Below, piece by piece: positions 21,646-33,355 of a stretch of 64,000 bases of DNA. The position numbers were made by a program, and so were the translations under genes. Within the stretch, counting starts at the first letter, position 1, and every line of letters begins with the position of its first letter. Below the pieces are notes generated by a model. It did no database searches and was not told the origin of the DNA. It saw only the letters and a list, made by a program, of their open reading frames with translations. The DNA comes from Cacajao melanocephalus (lineage: Eukaryota; Chordata; Mammalia; Primates; Pitheciidae). The stretch covers positions 62,001-126,000 of the forward strand of contig CAUYLG010070691.1 of NCBI GenBank assembly GCA_963573385.1. Direction: 5' to 3'.

Positions 21646-24195
21646 GGAAAAATAACAGTAAATTCTTTCAGAAGGTTAACATGAAAAGTCAATTGTTTCC
21701 AACTAATTTTGTGAGGACAGCATCACCACAACACCAAAACCAACAGTGATATTTCTAAAAAAGAAACTTGACATGAACACTTCAACAAAATATTAGCTAT
21801 CTGATCAACAACAAATGATAAACAATAAAGTATAATCACAAAGTGATTACCCCAGGAAATCATTATAACATTTGTACATTAATGGATAACATTTGTAGAT
21901 TAATAGATAAGTTTTACTTTACTAACAGAATAAAAGAGAAAACAGTATAATTATCTGAATAGATGAGCTAAAATCGTTTCACAAAATGTGACACCAGTTC
22001 ATTATAAAACCCCCAGGAAAATTTGAAATAGAAGAAATTTCTTCAATTTGATAAAGGGGCCTAACAAAACCCTCCAGCTAATATCATGCTTAATGATGAA
22101 AGGCTCCCAATGTTCTCTCTAAGATCATGAATAAAAGAAGGATAGCTTCTCTTGCCACTTTTATTCGGTGTTACGCTGGACATTCTAGAAAGTTCAGTCA
22201 GAAAAGGAGAAGAAATAAAATGCAGGCATTTTGGGAAAGAAGAAGCAAAACATAATCCTGTAGGTAGAACATATTAATTTATCTATAAAGGCTACTTACA
22301 TTTACGTGACAGCTTAGCAATGTCACAGGTGCAAGGTCAGTAAACAGAATATTAGCAAGACATGATTTAAAATGAAATTTAAAGTACAATACCACTTATA
22401 GTTGTAATAAGCATGAAAATTATATGGATAATTTTTACAAAATGTGTAGTACAAGACCTGTACATTAGGCACCATTTAGACATTGAAAGACTCATTGCTT
22501 TTGAATTCTCAATTCTTTGCAAATGGGCCTATTAATTTAATGCCATCTCAATAAAAAACTTGGCAAATAGTTTTGTAGAAGTTGACAAGCTAATTATAAA
22601 GTTATATGGAAATTTAATGGACCTATATTAGCCAAAACATTTTTGAAAAAGAAGATCAAAGTTGAATTTCAAGACTTAGTATGAATGAATAGAAACCAGG
22701 ATAGCGTAGTAATAGAGTAAGAATAGAAAAATTGGTCAATGCAATGGAACGGAATCTAGAGGCAGAGTCACACAGATGTGGTCCATTTATTTTCAACAGA
22801 AGGGACCAAGATAAGTTTGTGGAGAATTAATAGTCTTTAAAAAAAAATGAACTTTCTTACCTCAAGCCGTAAACAAAATGTAACCATAAATTGTTTAATA
22901 TCACTTAATGTGGATTTACACATAAAAGCTAAAGATTTGAATCTTCAAGAAAAAAACATAGGAGAAAAGTTTTACCTTCTTGAGATAGGTCAAAATTACT
23001 TATCACGGAACACAAAAATCACCAATCACTAAAAAATTTGAAAAACTAGACTCCCTCCAATTAATAACTTCTTCTCTTTGAAAGACACTAGTGAGAAATT
23101 GAAAAGGAAAGCCACTAGAGTTGTGCTTGAAATCTCATCACTGGATATATATACTCAAAGCATTATAAATCGTTCTATTATAAAGACACATGCACATGTA
23201 TGTTCATTGCAGCACTGTTTACAATAGCAAAGACTCGGAACCAACCCAAATGCCCATCAATGATAGACTGGATAAATAAAATGTGACACATATACACCAT
23301 GGAATACTATGCAGCCATAAAAAAGGATGAGTTCCTGTCCTTTGCAGGGACATGGATGAAGCTGGAAACCATCATTCTCAGCAAACTGACATAAGAACAG
23401 AAAACCAAACACCGCATGTTCTCACTTGTAAGTGGGTGTTGAACAATGAGAACACATGGACACACGGAGGGAAGCATCACATACCAGGGCCTGTTGGGGG
23501 GTAGGAGGGCTAGCAGAGGCATAGCAGGGGGTGGGGAAATTGGGGAGGGATAACATTAAGAGAAATACCTAATGAAGATGACGGGGTGGATGGATGCAGC
23601 AAACCACCATGGCGTGTGTATACTTATGTAATAATTCTGCACGATCTGCTCACGTACCCCAGAACTTAAAATAAAATGAAAATAAAAAATAATAATAATA
23701 AAAAAAGAGCAATAATGCCACAGAAAACAAGTAGAGCTGCCACACTATCCTGGTGGGAACACAGAGTGGTAGGCCACTTTGCAAAACTGCGTGGCAATTT
23801 CTTACGGAGATCAGTCGCCCTTTACGTGTGACCAAACAACTTCACTCCCAGGGGTTTGCCAAAGAGAACAGCAAAGTTATGCCCATGTCAATACTTGGAC
23901 ATGCATGTTCACAGTGTATTTATTCCTCATAGCTCAAAATTAGAAAAAACCCAGCTCCCCTTTAAGCAGGGAATGGGTCAACACACGGTGGTCTAGCCAT
24001 ACTAGAGAATACTCTTCAGAAATAAAGTGAGAATAGGTTACTTTTAAATGCAACAGCCTAGTAAGTTTCCAAAAATCACTATTGAGGTGAGTCACAAAAC
24101 AGCCAAGTTCAAAGCAGTCTACACTTATGATTCCATTCACAGAGAATTCTGGAACAGGAAGAATTAATCAGTAGAGGCAGAAGTAAAGGTGATGA
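21646..24195 (+). mobile_element. Old L1 (L1M type), mid-ORF2 to 3' region
   Basis: It starts in the reverse-transcriptase part of ORF2 (CAGCATCACCAC...CCAAAACC; CCAGCTAATATCATGCTTAATG) and continues through GGACCTATATTAGCCAAAACATTTTTG to the C-terminal part (23760-24195), which stops before a polyA tail. Frames are full of stops. A younger L1 (23118-23706) is inserted, with loss of some L1M sequence around the insertion. Confidence 0.87.
23118..23706 (+). mobile_element. 5'-truncated primate L1 (L1PA/PB type) nested in L1M
   Basis: It contains the last ~110 codons of ORF2 (ACACCATGGAATACTATGCAGCC; GGGACATGGATGAAGCTGGAAACC) and the G-rich 3' UTR. The end is (A)n with AATAA repeats. A target duplication was not found, so the 5' join is approximate. 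Confidence 0.92.
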
Positions 24196-24714
24196 CAAAA
24201 AATAAATAAATTTTCTTGTTAAAGAAAAACAATCATCTGTCTTTTCATGTGCTGACAATCAACAGTTAGGTGGAAAACTCAAAAGGTACCATTTACAGAT
24301 AACTTAAAATGTAAATTCTCTCCAAAGGAACACAGAGAAACTTACTGAGAAAGAAAACAAGGAGAATGTAAGCATTCCATATTTCACGTTTGATCCCATG
24401 GATGGAAAAGTCATTCTGGGCAGACGTCCATCGTGGTCACCTGTTGGTGCCCTGCCCTGCCTGCCACCCTGTCACTCTTGGACCTGGGGCCTGACCTCCA
24501 TTGCCTGCTCATTTTTCTGGCCCTCAGACTCCCCTTTGCCTAACGTCTGTCCCCTGGGAGGCAGCTCTCAACCTCTGCACCCCCCTCCCTCCTGACAGTG
24601 TTGCTCCGAGCGACTATGAGTACTTGTCTAAGGGTTTGCTGCGGGGTAAACCAAACCCAAGGTATCAGTTCACACAAATTGATCTGTAAATACAGTATCA
24701 TTTCAAATAAAAGA

Positions 24715-24716
<2 letters not shown>
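24196..24716. other. Unassigned sequence
   Basis: AT-rich at first, then a C+T-rich unique stretch (24400-24600). No repeat or exon recognised. Confidence 0.4.

Positions 24717-24757
<41 letters not shown>
24717..24757. repeat. (TG)n microsatellite
   Basis: About 20 uninterrupted TG units, long enough to be polymorphic. Confidence 0.98.
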
Positions 24758-24759
<2 letters not shown>

Positions 24760-26164
24760 TGGAAACTGACAAGGTGACTCACGGTGTAAGACACCCAATC
24801 TGAAGATCTTCAGCCACAGGCAGACTCTGGGACTAGGGTGGAAGCAGAAGCGATGTATTAGGAAGCATGGTGGGAAAAATCAATGGAGGGTTGGGAGGGG
24901 TCTTACGGGGTGAGGGGTGAGGTGAGGGTGCAATGTCAAGCACATTTCTGCTGCAGATGACCTTGGCAACAGGGTGAACCACACTCAGCATCGTCCCTTC
25001 AGGGCCAGGGCAGGAGATGCGGTATTCAGGTGTCCGCACCAGTCAGACAGTGGAGAGGGCAGCCCTTGGAGGGACAGATGCCTTTGCCTGGGAGCTGTCA
25101 CTGATTGTGTCTCTGTGGTGACACCAGAAACCCTCACTTTTCAGAGCTGCTCTCAAGCCACCATCAGAGGAGAGTGCACAGCTCCCGGGAGGGACTTAGA
25201 TGGAGGAAGTGTTTCCAAAGGACAACGCCACATGCTAGGACAGCTGCCACACGCACCGCTGATAGAACCCTCTCCGCAGGGACATGGAGCTACAGAAATT
25301 CGGATCTATGCAGCCTGGTGTCCTATTTAGTAGAGGCCACTCCGAGTGTCCTAGGTATTTGGGTGAAGTTTTGAGTGGGTGTTTCTGGCTCTGAACAATG
25401 ACCTCATCACTTAACCAGAGACTTTATTTGTCTTCAGTGTAAGGAAATAACAATTTCTTTATCAGGAGATTAAATGACACGACATGCAAGTGCATTCTAG
25501 AATCCTCTAATCCTGCAGGTTCTCAGTAAACATTTCCTAAAGATCATTCGTAGAATCATGAAATCTCTCACTGAGGCAAGATAATAAATTCCTCTTTGGG
25601 AAAGCTGGTAGTTTAATGGCAGAATTTTGATCCATTCATTAGTGATTAGTGGGAAGGGGCAGAGAAAAGAGGGTTCAGGTGACCACATTTCACTCAGCCC
25701 AAATGTCGCCTCTATGAGACAACGTGCAGAGCAACCGGGCACTTACCTGCTCTTCCTCCAAAAGTGCTGGCTTGGAAAAAACGGTAAGAAATAAGAAAAA
25801 GAAAACTGACTTTAAGTTTTTATGCAAATTTTAAGTCAGCTTAGTGGAAAAAGTTTTCTGATTTCATAACTACGATATCTCTGATTGTGACTAAACCTTT
25901 ATTTCTATTTCATAGCTCTTAGGAAAGCAAGTAAATGAAAATACATCCATGCAGAAGGCACTGTTCACTCTAGATCTCTGGAGAGATGTGAACTGAGACT
26001 GAAATGAAAGCATGAGCAGTCCCGTCTAACACGGAAAAGTTTATCCAGGTACAGAGATTCACAACTAAAAAGTGCGGTGAGCCAGACTGTCCCGGACGCA
26101 CCAGGCGGCCCCCTGGGTGCTCTGTGAAAGGGCTCAGCTTCAGCTTAACACAGCAGCGTGGACT
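24758..26164. other. Mostly unassigned sequence
   Basis: Apart from a MIR piece near 25455-25545, no repeat is recognised. A GGGTGAGGGGTGAGGTGAGG run near 24908-24928 is purine-rich and could form unusual DNA structure. No coding frame stands out. Confidence 0.42.
25455..25545 (+). mobile_element. MIR 3' part
   Basis: GGAGATTAAATGACACGACATGCAAGTGCATTCTAG followed by GGTTCTCAGTAAACATTTCC follows the MIR tail (GATTAAATGAGATAA...GTGCTCAATAAATG) with heavy divergence. Confidence 0.5.
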
Positions 26165-26448
26165 TGGGGCTTCCACAACAGAAGTGTATTTCTTCCCAGT
26201 TCCAGTGCCTGCAAGTCCAAGTCACGGTGTGGGCAGGGCTAGCTCCTCCTCAGGCCTCTCGTCTTCCTCCTAGATCCTCACAGAGTCTTCCCTTTGGGTA
26301 GATCTGCGTCCTAACCTCTTCTTAAAAGAACACTGGTTTTATTCGATTAGGCCCACCCTCATCACCTCATTTTAACTTAATTACCTCTTTAAAGACTCCA
26401 CCTCTGAATGCGGTCACATACTGTGGTACTCTGGGTTAGGCCCCAACA
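26165..26448 (-). mobile_element. MLT1 LTR
   Basis: The complement carries MLT1 blocks: CTTCCACAACAGAAGTGTATTTCTTCCCAG, GGGCAGGGCTAGCTCCTCCTCAGGC, TTAGGCCCACCCTCATCACCTCATTTTAACTTAATTACC and ACTCTGGGTTAGG. It lacks the last part toward the LTR's 5' end. Solo. Confidence 0.88.
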
Positions 26449-28689
26449 CAGGGAGGTGGGGACAGACCGCACTGCAGCAACCAACTTTATTTAGGGAGAG
26501 CCAGGCTCTGGTGCCATAAAGGGCCCTGTCCCCTCTGGTGGCACACAGAGCAGCCTCACTGGAAAGCGCTGGCATTGGGCGGCTTCTCTGCCTTGCTAAG
26601 CTGATACACTGACCTCTCCAAGTTCTACCCCTTGGAAGAAAATGGTTGTACGTACGGACTATTTTTCTCTATTCCTCGGAAATATGAAAATGTTATTAGA
26701 ACTGACACCTTACCATTTCAACTTCTCTGTATAAAGGGGTCAGATTGCAGAAAAAGTCGAAAGTATGACTTTGAAGTTCCCTGAAAGAGGAAGAAAACTA
26801 GAACCCAAGGCAGAGTCTGTGGGAGAGATCACAGGACTGGCTTCCAAAGTGTTTGGCATGAGGACCCGTGAGGCCCAGCTGCCAGGGTGCCTGGTGTGGC
26901 CAGGTGGCTCGATGAGGAGCCTGGACCAGGGAACCTGTGTGCTGTGCGCCCTTCGTGGGCTTCGCTTCCCGGGGCTTGTGCTGCCTGGAGCGGCAGAGCT
27001 GTGGGACACACGTCTGCGTGTGCTATAAAGTGCACGTGTGCATGGAGTATATTCCATCACTCTTTCGGTCCATCTCTCAGCACTGCCCAGGCACTGCCCA
27101 TCTTCCCGAGGCTGTGGGTATGGAGTGCAACCCTCCTGTGGAGCTCTCAGAAGGAAGTGATGTGTATAAGCCACTTTCAGATGAAGGGAAGCTGACCTGG
27201 CTGAATCCTGGCTATGGGGCCTGGCTAGGGGGTAGGAGGCTGAGTCCAGGAGCCCGACCTGGCCCATCACCTGTGCCCTCTGCAAAGGCTGGGTGTGGAC
27301 TTGCCCCCAAGCTCCCAGCAGCCCCAGAAACCCAGATCTCCCAACCCCCAGCTCCCGGCAGGTCAGCGGCAGGAGGGATCATTGGGGACGGGGCTTCTCC
27401 GAGCCTGGCCCTGCTTTCGTACGTCTTAGCCTTGGGTCCAAGATGTCCCCTAGCATAATCCCCACCACTGCTTTTTTATAAAGGGGTCTGTGGCAATATA
27501 ATTTGGGAAATCTGCACATTATGCTCCCTGTTTGACATTCACAGCTGGTGCAAGTGATCCTGAAGTAGCAAACCTTGTGGAAATGTGTTTAATCCAGTGG
27601 TTGCCAAACCTGACCATGAGCTTAAAAAAAAACACACGCACATTAAATCTGTGAGCATCACGGGAACCACCCTGTAGACCCTGTGGGCATGCCTGCCTCT
27701 CCCTCTCCGCAGGAGGTCACAGGCTCGGAGAAGAAAACACAGGGAAGGGTCTCAGTGGGGGCTCTCGCTGGCCTGGCCTCCCCCAACCCCCTGACTTGAA
27801 CAAGCTCTCAGGGACTGGAAGACCCCAAGATTTTCAGATCAGGTTTTGGTTCTCATCAGAGCCAGTGAAGATGGGTCTGCAGGAAATTGCTCTGTGATGC
27901 CAGGAGAGGAGAAAAGACGTGATTGATCGCCATGCTCCTCTAGGACTGTGCGCTGGGAATACCTGATTGCTCTGCAGTGGGAGATTCAGGGACAGACAGT
28001 GAGGCGTCTTTCCAGGGCTACTCTTCACACCAAACATGAAGAAGCAAAGCCATCTCAAAAGCTGTTCTGTGCTTTTCTGGCTAAATCTAGAGCCAAGCAA
28101 TAAAATACCTGCCATATGGTTTACAAGAATCAATAACTTAACATGATAAATTTAGGATGACACAATATATTCTCCACAAGAGATTCAAGCCTACCGTGGG
28201 TACAGGAAGTCGACAATGAACAAATGTTCTGAAGCATTCTATTCCTCTGAAAAAGAAAACTGCAGCAATATTTCCGAAGTCATACAAAGTGGATGCTTGA
28301 AATAAATGCTCAAGACAAATTAGATGTATCTGCCCTATTTTTGCTGTACCTTTATCTCACAATTTTAAAAACAACCACCCCCTGATCTTTTTCTCTCACT
28401 TGGGCCTCTGAGATGGGGAGGGGGTGGGACGGCATGTTCTGAACTGAGACCCCCCGTGGAGATGCCACTGCATGATGAGCTGCAACTTAAAAGCTGATGT
28501 CCTTTACACAAAGACAGGATCATCTCAAATCTCATGCCCTCTGTGCTAAAATCCATGGTTTACCCCATGGGTATACTATTTACATTATCACTTAACCATT
28601 GTAGGATAGGTTTTAGTAATGGAATAATTAACTGGATAATTATGATCTCGTCTCAACTATGTTCCATTCATATTGCCTTTAAGGAGTAA
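26449..28689. other. Largely unique sequence, GC-rich 26800-27450
   Basis: No gene is recognised. Both strands have overlapping frames of 170-180 codons at 26740-27458, which compete with each other, have biased Pro/Ser/Arg content and resemble no family I know. These are more likely products of high GC than exons. CAGTGGTTGCCAAACCTGACC near 27597 resembles the start of a MER5-type hAT element but no second end was found. Confidence 0.45.
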
Positions 28690-28876
28690 CTAATTCCATC
28701 CTGGCCTTGGACAAAATAATGGCAGTCTCACCTCAGCTTCTTTAACTGTAAAATAGGGAAGGAATACCGAAAATGCAGACTCATCGGTGTGGTACAAGGA
28801 TTAGGTGCTAATGAATATTTAGTAGAGTTAACAGTGCCTGGCCCAGGAAAGGCCTTGCATCAGTATTAGCTGTTAC
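28690..28876 (+). mobile_element. MIR
   Basis: The sequence contains the MIR order: CTCACCTCAGCTTCTTTAACTGTAAAATAGGG, then GTACAAGGATTAGGTGCTAATG, then AACAGTGCCTGGCCCAGGAAAGGCC and ATTAGCTGTTA. It is close to complete in the core and 3' part. Confidence 0.8.
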
Positions 28877-29612
28877 AGTAACGCAGATCAACACAGGCCT
28901 GTGGATGCTTAGCAAAGAGAAGTACCACCAACAGATGGCCTTTGATGTTCTGGATGGCAGCAAGCACATTCCCATGCCCATGAAAAAGCCAGCAGCGAGT
29001 ACTATTGAAAAGGAATCTGGGATCCAAAAGGCGAGAATAGTTCACCAATATGCCTAGCTTGGTGGGTAAGAAAGGCTGACTGATGAAAACCTCAAATACA
29101 TACACATGAATCGCAGAGGTCACAAAAATGTGGTCCAGGCAGGTAGGACTTTTTAGCATGAAGGAACACAATGGCCCAGGAATCTCCTCTGCTGTTGGTC
29201 TGTTCCCATGTACAATTCAGAAAGATCCTTCATGGTTATTCTGTAGTTAAGATGGTGCATTGCCCTATTAGGGAGCGCCCAGAGGAATTTTTGAGATTGT
29301 TAAGGATGAAAGAAAGGGGGGCACGGCTGGTGTCTGGGAAGATCGGCACCTCAAACCACTGTGTGTGCAGGTGCCCAGGATGGGACGGAGTCTGGAGAGA
29401 AGGGGGACGGGCGGAGGGAGACACGTCGGTCACAAAATGCACCATTTGGAGATGTGCACACAGGCCACAGACAGCATAATTCATACTGAGGAAGGAGACC
29501 CCCTTCTCCAAGCCTGTGCTTGGAGAAAAAGAGGAAATAAAAGTTAAAACTCAGCCAGATGAGGTCACTGGAAGGACCAGTTGGTGCCCTCAGCCAGGTC
29601 TAAAGGTTAAAG
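28877..29612. other. Unassigned sequence
   Basis: No recognised repeat or exon. A 101-codon minus-strand frame (28866-29171) has no familiar motif. Confidence 0.4.
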
Positions 29613-29768
29613 ATTAAACCCCCTACTCCTAACCACAATCCTCTCTATAGATGGTAGACATGGTATTAACCCCCCTGCTCCTCACCACGACCCTCTCTAT
29701 AGATGGTGGACATGGTATTAAACCCCTGCTCCTCACCACGACCCTCTCTGTAGATGGTGGACATGGTA
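29613..29768. repeat. 52-bp minisatellite, three copies
   Basis: ATTAA followed by a C-run, CTGCTCCTCACCACGACCCTCTCTATAG and ATGGTGGACATGGT repeats at 29613, 29665 and 29717, exactly 52 bp apart. Copies two and three are nearly identical; the first is the most diverged. Confidence 0.97.
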
Positions 29769-31901
29769 TGGAGGAATTTTCCCTGGAAAGCATGTTCTTG
29801 CTCAACTGCCCAGACCCCCACCTAGTCACATCCCCCACGCTCTCAACCCTCTCACATGTGCACCTCTTAGACTGTAAGCCTTTAAAAGGGCCAGCATTTT
29901 CTTTGTCGGGGAGCTCGGTTATTGAGGCTTGAGCCAAACGCAGCTCCCGGTGAGCGAAACTACCACTTCCTCCCCAGTTCAGTGTTGGAGAGGCTTGCTC
30001 ATGGCCGCTCCTGCTTCAATACATGACAGAAGTCTAACACGTGCTGTGTCACCACATGCGGGGGAGTGGAGAGGCATGGGAGCGAGGTAAGGTCCCTGGT
30101 GCCTGATCACACATGTTATGTCCTGTGGGTTACACTGGTGCCACTTACCCCTAAATGACCAGATTTATCACCTGGACTCATAACCCAGTGATCTGTCTGA
30201 AAATGGAGCTGGGAGATCCCAAATTCCAGCTGTAATCTTAGAGAAAAAAATAGTGCGCCTGCAGCCATGACGGCTAGAATTGTGTTGTGCGCTGCATACA
30301 CTGTCTTGGGGAAGACCACGTGCAAACAGCACAGTCAGCAGTGGGTCCAGAGACTGCAAAGCCGTAGAGCAAGAGCTGCTGCTGCCTAGCCAGCCCTGCC
30401 CGGGAGGGTCACGGACCACGGCACACACAGGAAGCCCAGCGGGAATCCCAGTTTTGGTGTCAGTTCGTAAACACATTGTTCTGGGACATGCAGGTACCCG
30501 GAAAACAGTGTAGGGAGTGATTCTGAGGCAGCGTTTGGCTGCAGGGGACAGGCGATCAGCATCAATCTGCGGTAAGAGGACCTGTGACCTGGTTTCTCAT
30601 TTCAAGCAGTGTCTCATCTACTGGAAATGAGAATTACAGGCTTGAGCCCAATCTCATTGTATAATCAAGTGTTTTCAATGAGACTCTTCCCTACCACCAT
30701 CCACCCAACTCTCCTTTGTCCAACTTTACTTGTTAACCAGAAAATGCAGCTTTCCTCTCATGCTGTTGAGAAGAAAGTCGCACCCCAGGGGCCTGACTTG
30801 GGGGAGTACTGTGATTACTGTGATTCATCTCCTGCTTGGAGGAGTTCCTGTTAGCATCAAGATCCACCACAGGAAGGGAGGCTGCTGGTTCTGACCTTGG
30901 AGGAGGCCCTTCCATTAGAAGTGGAGGTGAGGAGAAAGTTAACATGTACGAAAGGGGTGGCTTTTCCTGTTGGCCTCTTCCCCCCTGGGATTCAGCTCCC
31001 CCCAGGCTTCTCCACCAGATGCTGTGTGCACTCTGAGGGTGCTCCCAGCACTCAGTCTGTAATTCCAGCACGGGGCTGGGAAGTGCTACCCACCAGCAGA
31101 GCAGAGCCAGCAGTCACCGGGGAGATGACAGACACCTGGCTCCTCCAGGTGAGGCTGAGAGAGCTGCAGGGTGCACCGAGCCAAGCACCCTGGCTGGGTG
31201 TCAGGGTTCACTTGCTATAGAGAATCATAATGTACTCATGGTGATTTCTGAGGTTCAGTAGTGACTATTTTGAAGGAAAACGTAACTCCTGCTCTTGGTG
31301 ATTCATCTTCTGGAAATGTGCATCCGGCGGTGAAAGAGATCTCCAAGGCAGAAGGACACTCCAAGGCAGAGGCGGGCTCCAGCAGTCTCCTGCTCTGAAG
31401 GTGAAGCTGGCATGCAGAAAGACGTGTTTGCACAAGTGTGGGCTCTGAGCAGACGGCAGCCCTCCCCTGCCTGCAGCAGAGACGTGGGGTGACCGCTCCA
31501 GAGATGGAAGCATTTTGTACTTTTCCCAAGTTGACTCCGACTTCGCAGGCAATGCCAGCCTATGTATTGCTATTAGAAAGTCAGCACAGGACTTCAAGGT
31601 ATTTATTTAGTTTTACTTTTAAGTATTACTTACTTTCTATGAAAAGCTTCATAAAAATGTGAAATGCACATAAAATTGTTAGCAAGCAGCTTTAAATTTA
31701 GCTAAGCTATCAAGGAAATTCTGAACAGGTCTCTGGTGAGTGATAAATTTATTAGAAGTAAAGAATTCCAATGCCGGTGAAAGAATCCTGCGGCTATTTT
31801 CAGGAGAGTGGAACCTGGCTGGCTTCTGACTTCACGCACTGACGGGAGTTCATGCAGCAAGAACATCTCCTTAGGGGCCTGTCTTGGATGCCTGGAGCAT
31901 C
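29769..31901. other. Unassigned sequence
   Basis: Unique by eye. It is AG- and GC-rich in places (30280-30500 and 30780-31200). No repeat blocks, coding frame or splice pair could be supported. Confidence 0.42.
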
Positions 31902-32276
31902 TGATATAGTTAGGATATTGTCCCCTCCAAATCTCATGTTGAAATCTGATCCCCAGTGTTGGGACCTAATGGAAGGCATTTGGGACTGATCCCTCACGAG
32001 TGAGTTCTGGTCACTCTTGTTCTGGCAGAGCTGCTTGTTTAAAGGGCCTGGCACCTCCTCCTCTCTCTGGCTTCTTTTCTCACCATTGGGATCTCTGAGC
32101 ACGTAGGCTCTTCTTACCTTCTGCGATGAGTGGAAGCTCCCTAAGGCCCTCAGCAGAGGCAGACGCTGGTGCTGTGCTTCCTCTACAGCCTGCAGAGCCA
32201 TGGGCCAAATAAACCTCAAAACATGAATCACCCAACCTCAGGTATTCTCTTATGGCAACACGAATGGACTAAGACA
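31902..32276 (+). mobile_element. MaLR LTR (MST/THE-like)
   Basis: It starts TGATATAGTTAGGATATTGTCCCCTCC and includes CATGTTGAAATCTGATCCCCAG, GCTTGTTTAAAGGGCCTGGCACC, CAGCCTGCAGAGCCATGGGCC, AAATAAACCTC and TATGGCAACACGAATGGACTAAGACA. Essentially a complete LTR of about 375 bp in sense orientation. Confidence 0.93.
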
Positions 32277-32284
32277 GTTACACA

Positions 32285-32450
32285 GGCCCAGATCCTGTGT
32301 TTATTTCTGCATCTTCTCCAGACTGGCAGCTTCGCCGGGCAGCAGCGATCACATTCACTTTTCTCCACTGTGTGTCTAGTTTTCGTTATGGGCCAGGACA
32401 TAGTGGGGGCTCTACACATATAATGGGTGCAGAACAAAGAAACGACTGGA
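32285..32450 (+). mobile_element. Probable L2 3' end
   Basis: CCACTGTGTGTCTAG, GGGCCAGGACATAGTGGGGGCTC and a following A-rich stretch fit the L2 3' end (GTGCCTGGCACATAGTAGGCGCTC). Confidence 0.45.
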
Positions 32451-32950
32451 AAAAAATTATTCTACTGGAAGTGAACAGGGACAAAGTGTAGAGGAAATCC
32501 GATAGTAGAAAAAGATTTGTGGAAGAAAAAGCCATTTTCCTCTGTTCTAAATGAAATAGAATTCTAACCAATCTATTTTCCAGATAATAAAGAAATTTGT
32601 TTGTACCAAAAATACCAACATGAAATACAATTTGATTTTGCTTCATTTGCAGTTAGAGACACGTTTAGGGGTGCTGTGTTCAGAAACTCTTAAAACATAT
32701 AACCTTGTTTGCTCTATATGCCAAATATGTTGCATCATGTGAGCAGAGAGTAGGTTCATTTTCAAAGTTTGATTTTTGCCTCTTTTTCAACTTTTCTAGG
32801 CAGCTACACTTTTAACAGGTTAGCACGTGTGTGACAAATTTAAAAGGCACTTGGTGACAACCAACATCATCCAAGATAAGCCGTTAGAACATGGAGACAA
32901 AGAAATATCACTGCTGATGTCCTGATGAGAATGTGGGCTGGCGCTCGCAC
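32451..32950. other. Unassigned AT-rich sequence
   Basis: No repeat or exon recognised. A short (TC)n lies at about 32951-32960. Confidence 0.4.
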
Positions 32951-32954
32951 TCTC

Positions 32955-33115
32955 TCTCTCTGTTTTTCAGAGAAGGAGTCTCACTTTGTCACCCAGGCTG
33001 GAGGGCAGTGGCACGACCATAGCTGACTGCAGCATTGAATTCCTGCCTCAAGCCATCCTCCCACCTCAGCCTTCTGCGTAGCTGGGACCACAGGTGTATG
33101 CCACCAAGCATGGCT
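32955..33115 (-). mobile_element. Old Alu left-arm fragment (AluJ/FLAM-like)
   Basis: GAAGGAGTCTCACTTTGTCACCCAGGCTGGAGGGCAGTGGCACGACCATAG through AGCTGGGACCACAGGTGTATGCCACC is one Alu monomer in antisense. There is no second arm. Divergence suggests an early monomer or AluJ. Confidence 0.85.
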
Positions 33116-33282
33116 TGCCCCTGGTTTTCCCTCCCAGCCCTCTGAACGTTCTCTCTTCCTTTCTTGTGATCCTCTCCGCCGCTCTTTTAGGTCAGTCCAC
33201 GCTGGGGGGCCCAGCCTTGGTCCTGGTTGCTCTGATCTGCACTGGAACCACATTCAGTCCCGTGGCTTTAATTCCCGAGGAT

Positions 33283-33355
33283 GTGTGAGAAACGAACGTT
33301 TGTTGTGTAAGCCCCCAAGTCTGTGATATTCTACGGGAGCAGCCCGAGCTAAGAT
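33283..33355 (+). mobile_element. MaLR (MLT1) LTR 3' end fragment
   Basis: GTGAGAAACGAACGTTTGTTGTGTAAGCCCCCAAGTCTGTGATATTCTACGGGAGCAGCCCGAGC corresponds to the last ~70 bases of MLT1-type LTRs. The fragment lies just after the Alu monomer; upstream LTR sequence is not recognisable. Confidence 0.62.

Noticed and set aside
18240..24195. Twin-primed (5'-inverted) single L1
   Set aside because: The two halves both extend from mid-ORF2 to the 3' end and differ in age, so one insertion with 5' inversion does not fit.
25795..25860. Hairpin-like GAAAACTGACTT ... AAGTCAGC ... AGTTTTC as a possible microRNA precursor
   Set aside because: The stem is short and poorly paired outside two blocks; does not meet precursor geometry by eye.
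26740..27458. Overlapping 181-codon (minus) and 173-codon (plus) frames
   Set aside because: They compete on opposite strands in GC-rich DNA, have biased composition, no recognisable domain and no splice context. Most likely chance.
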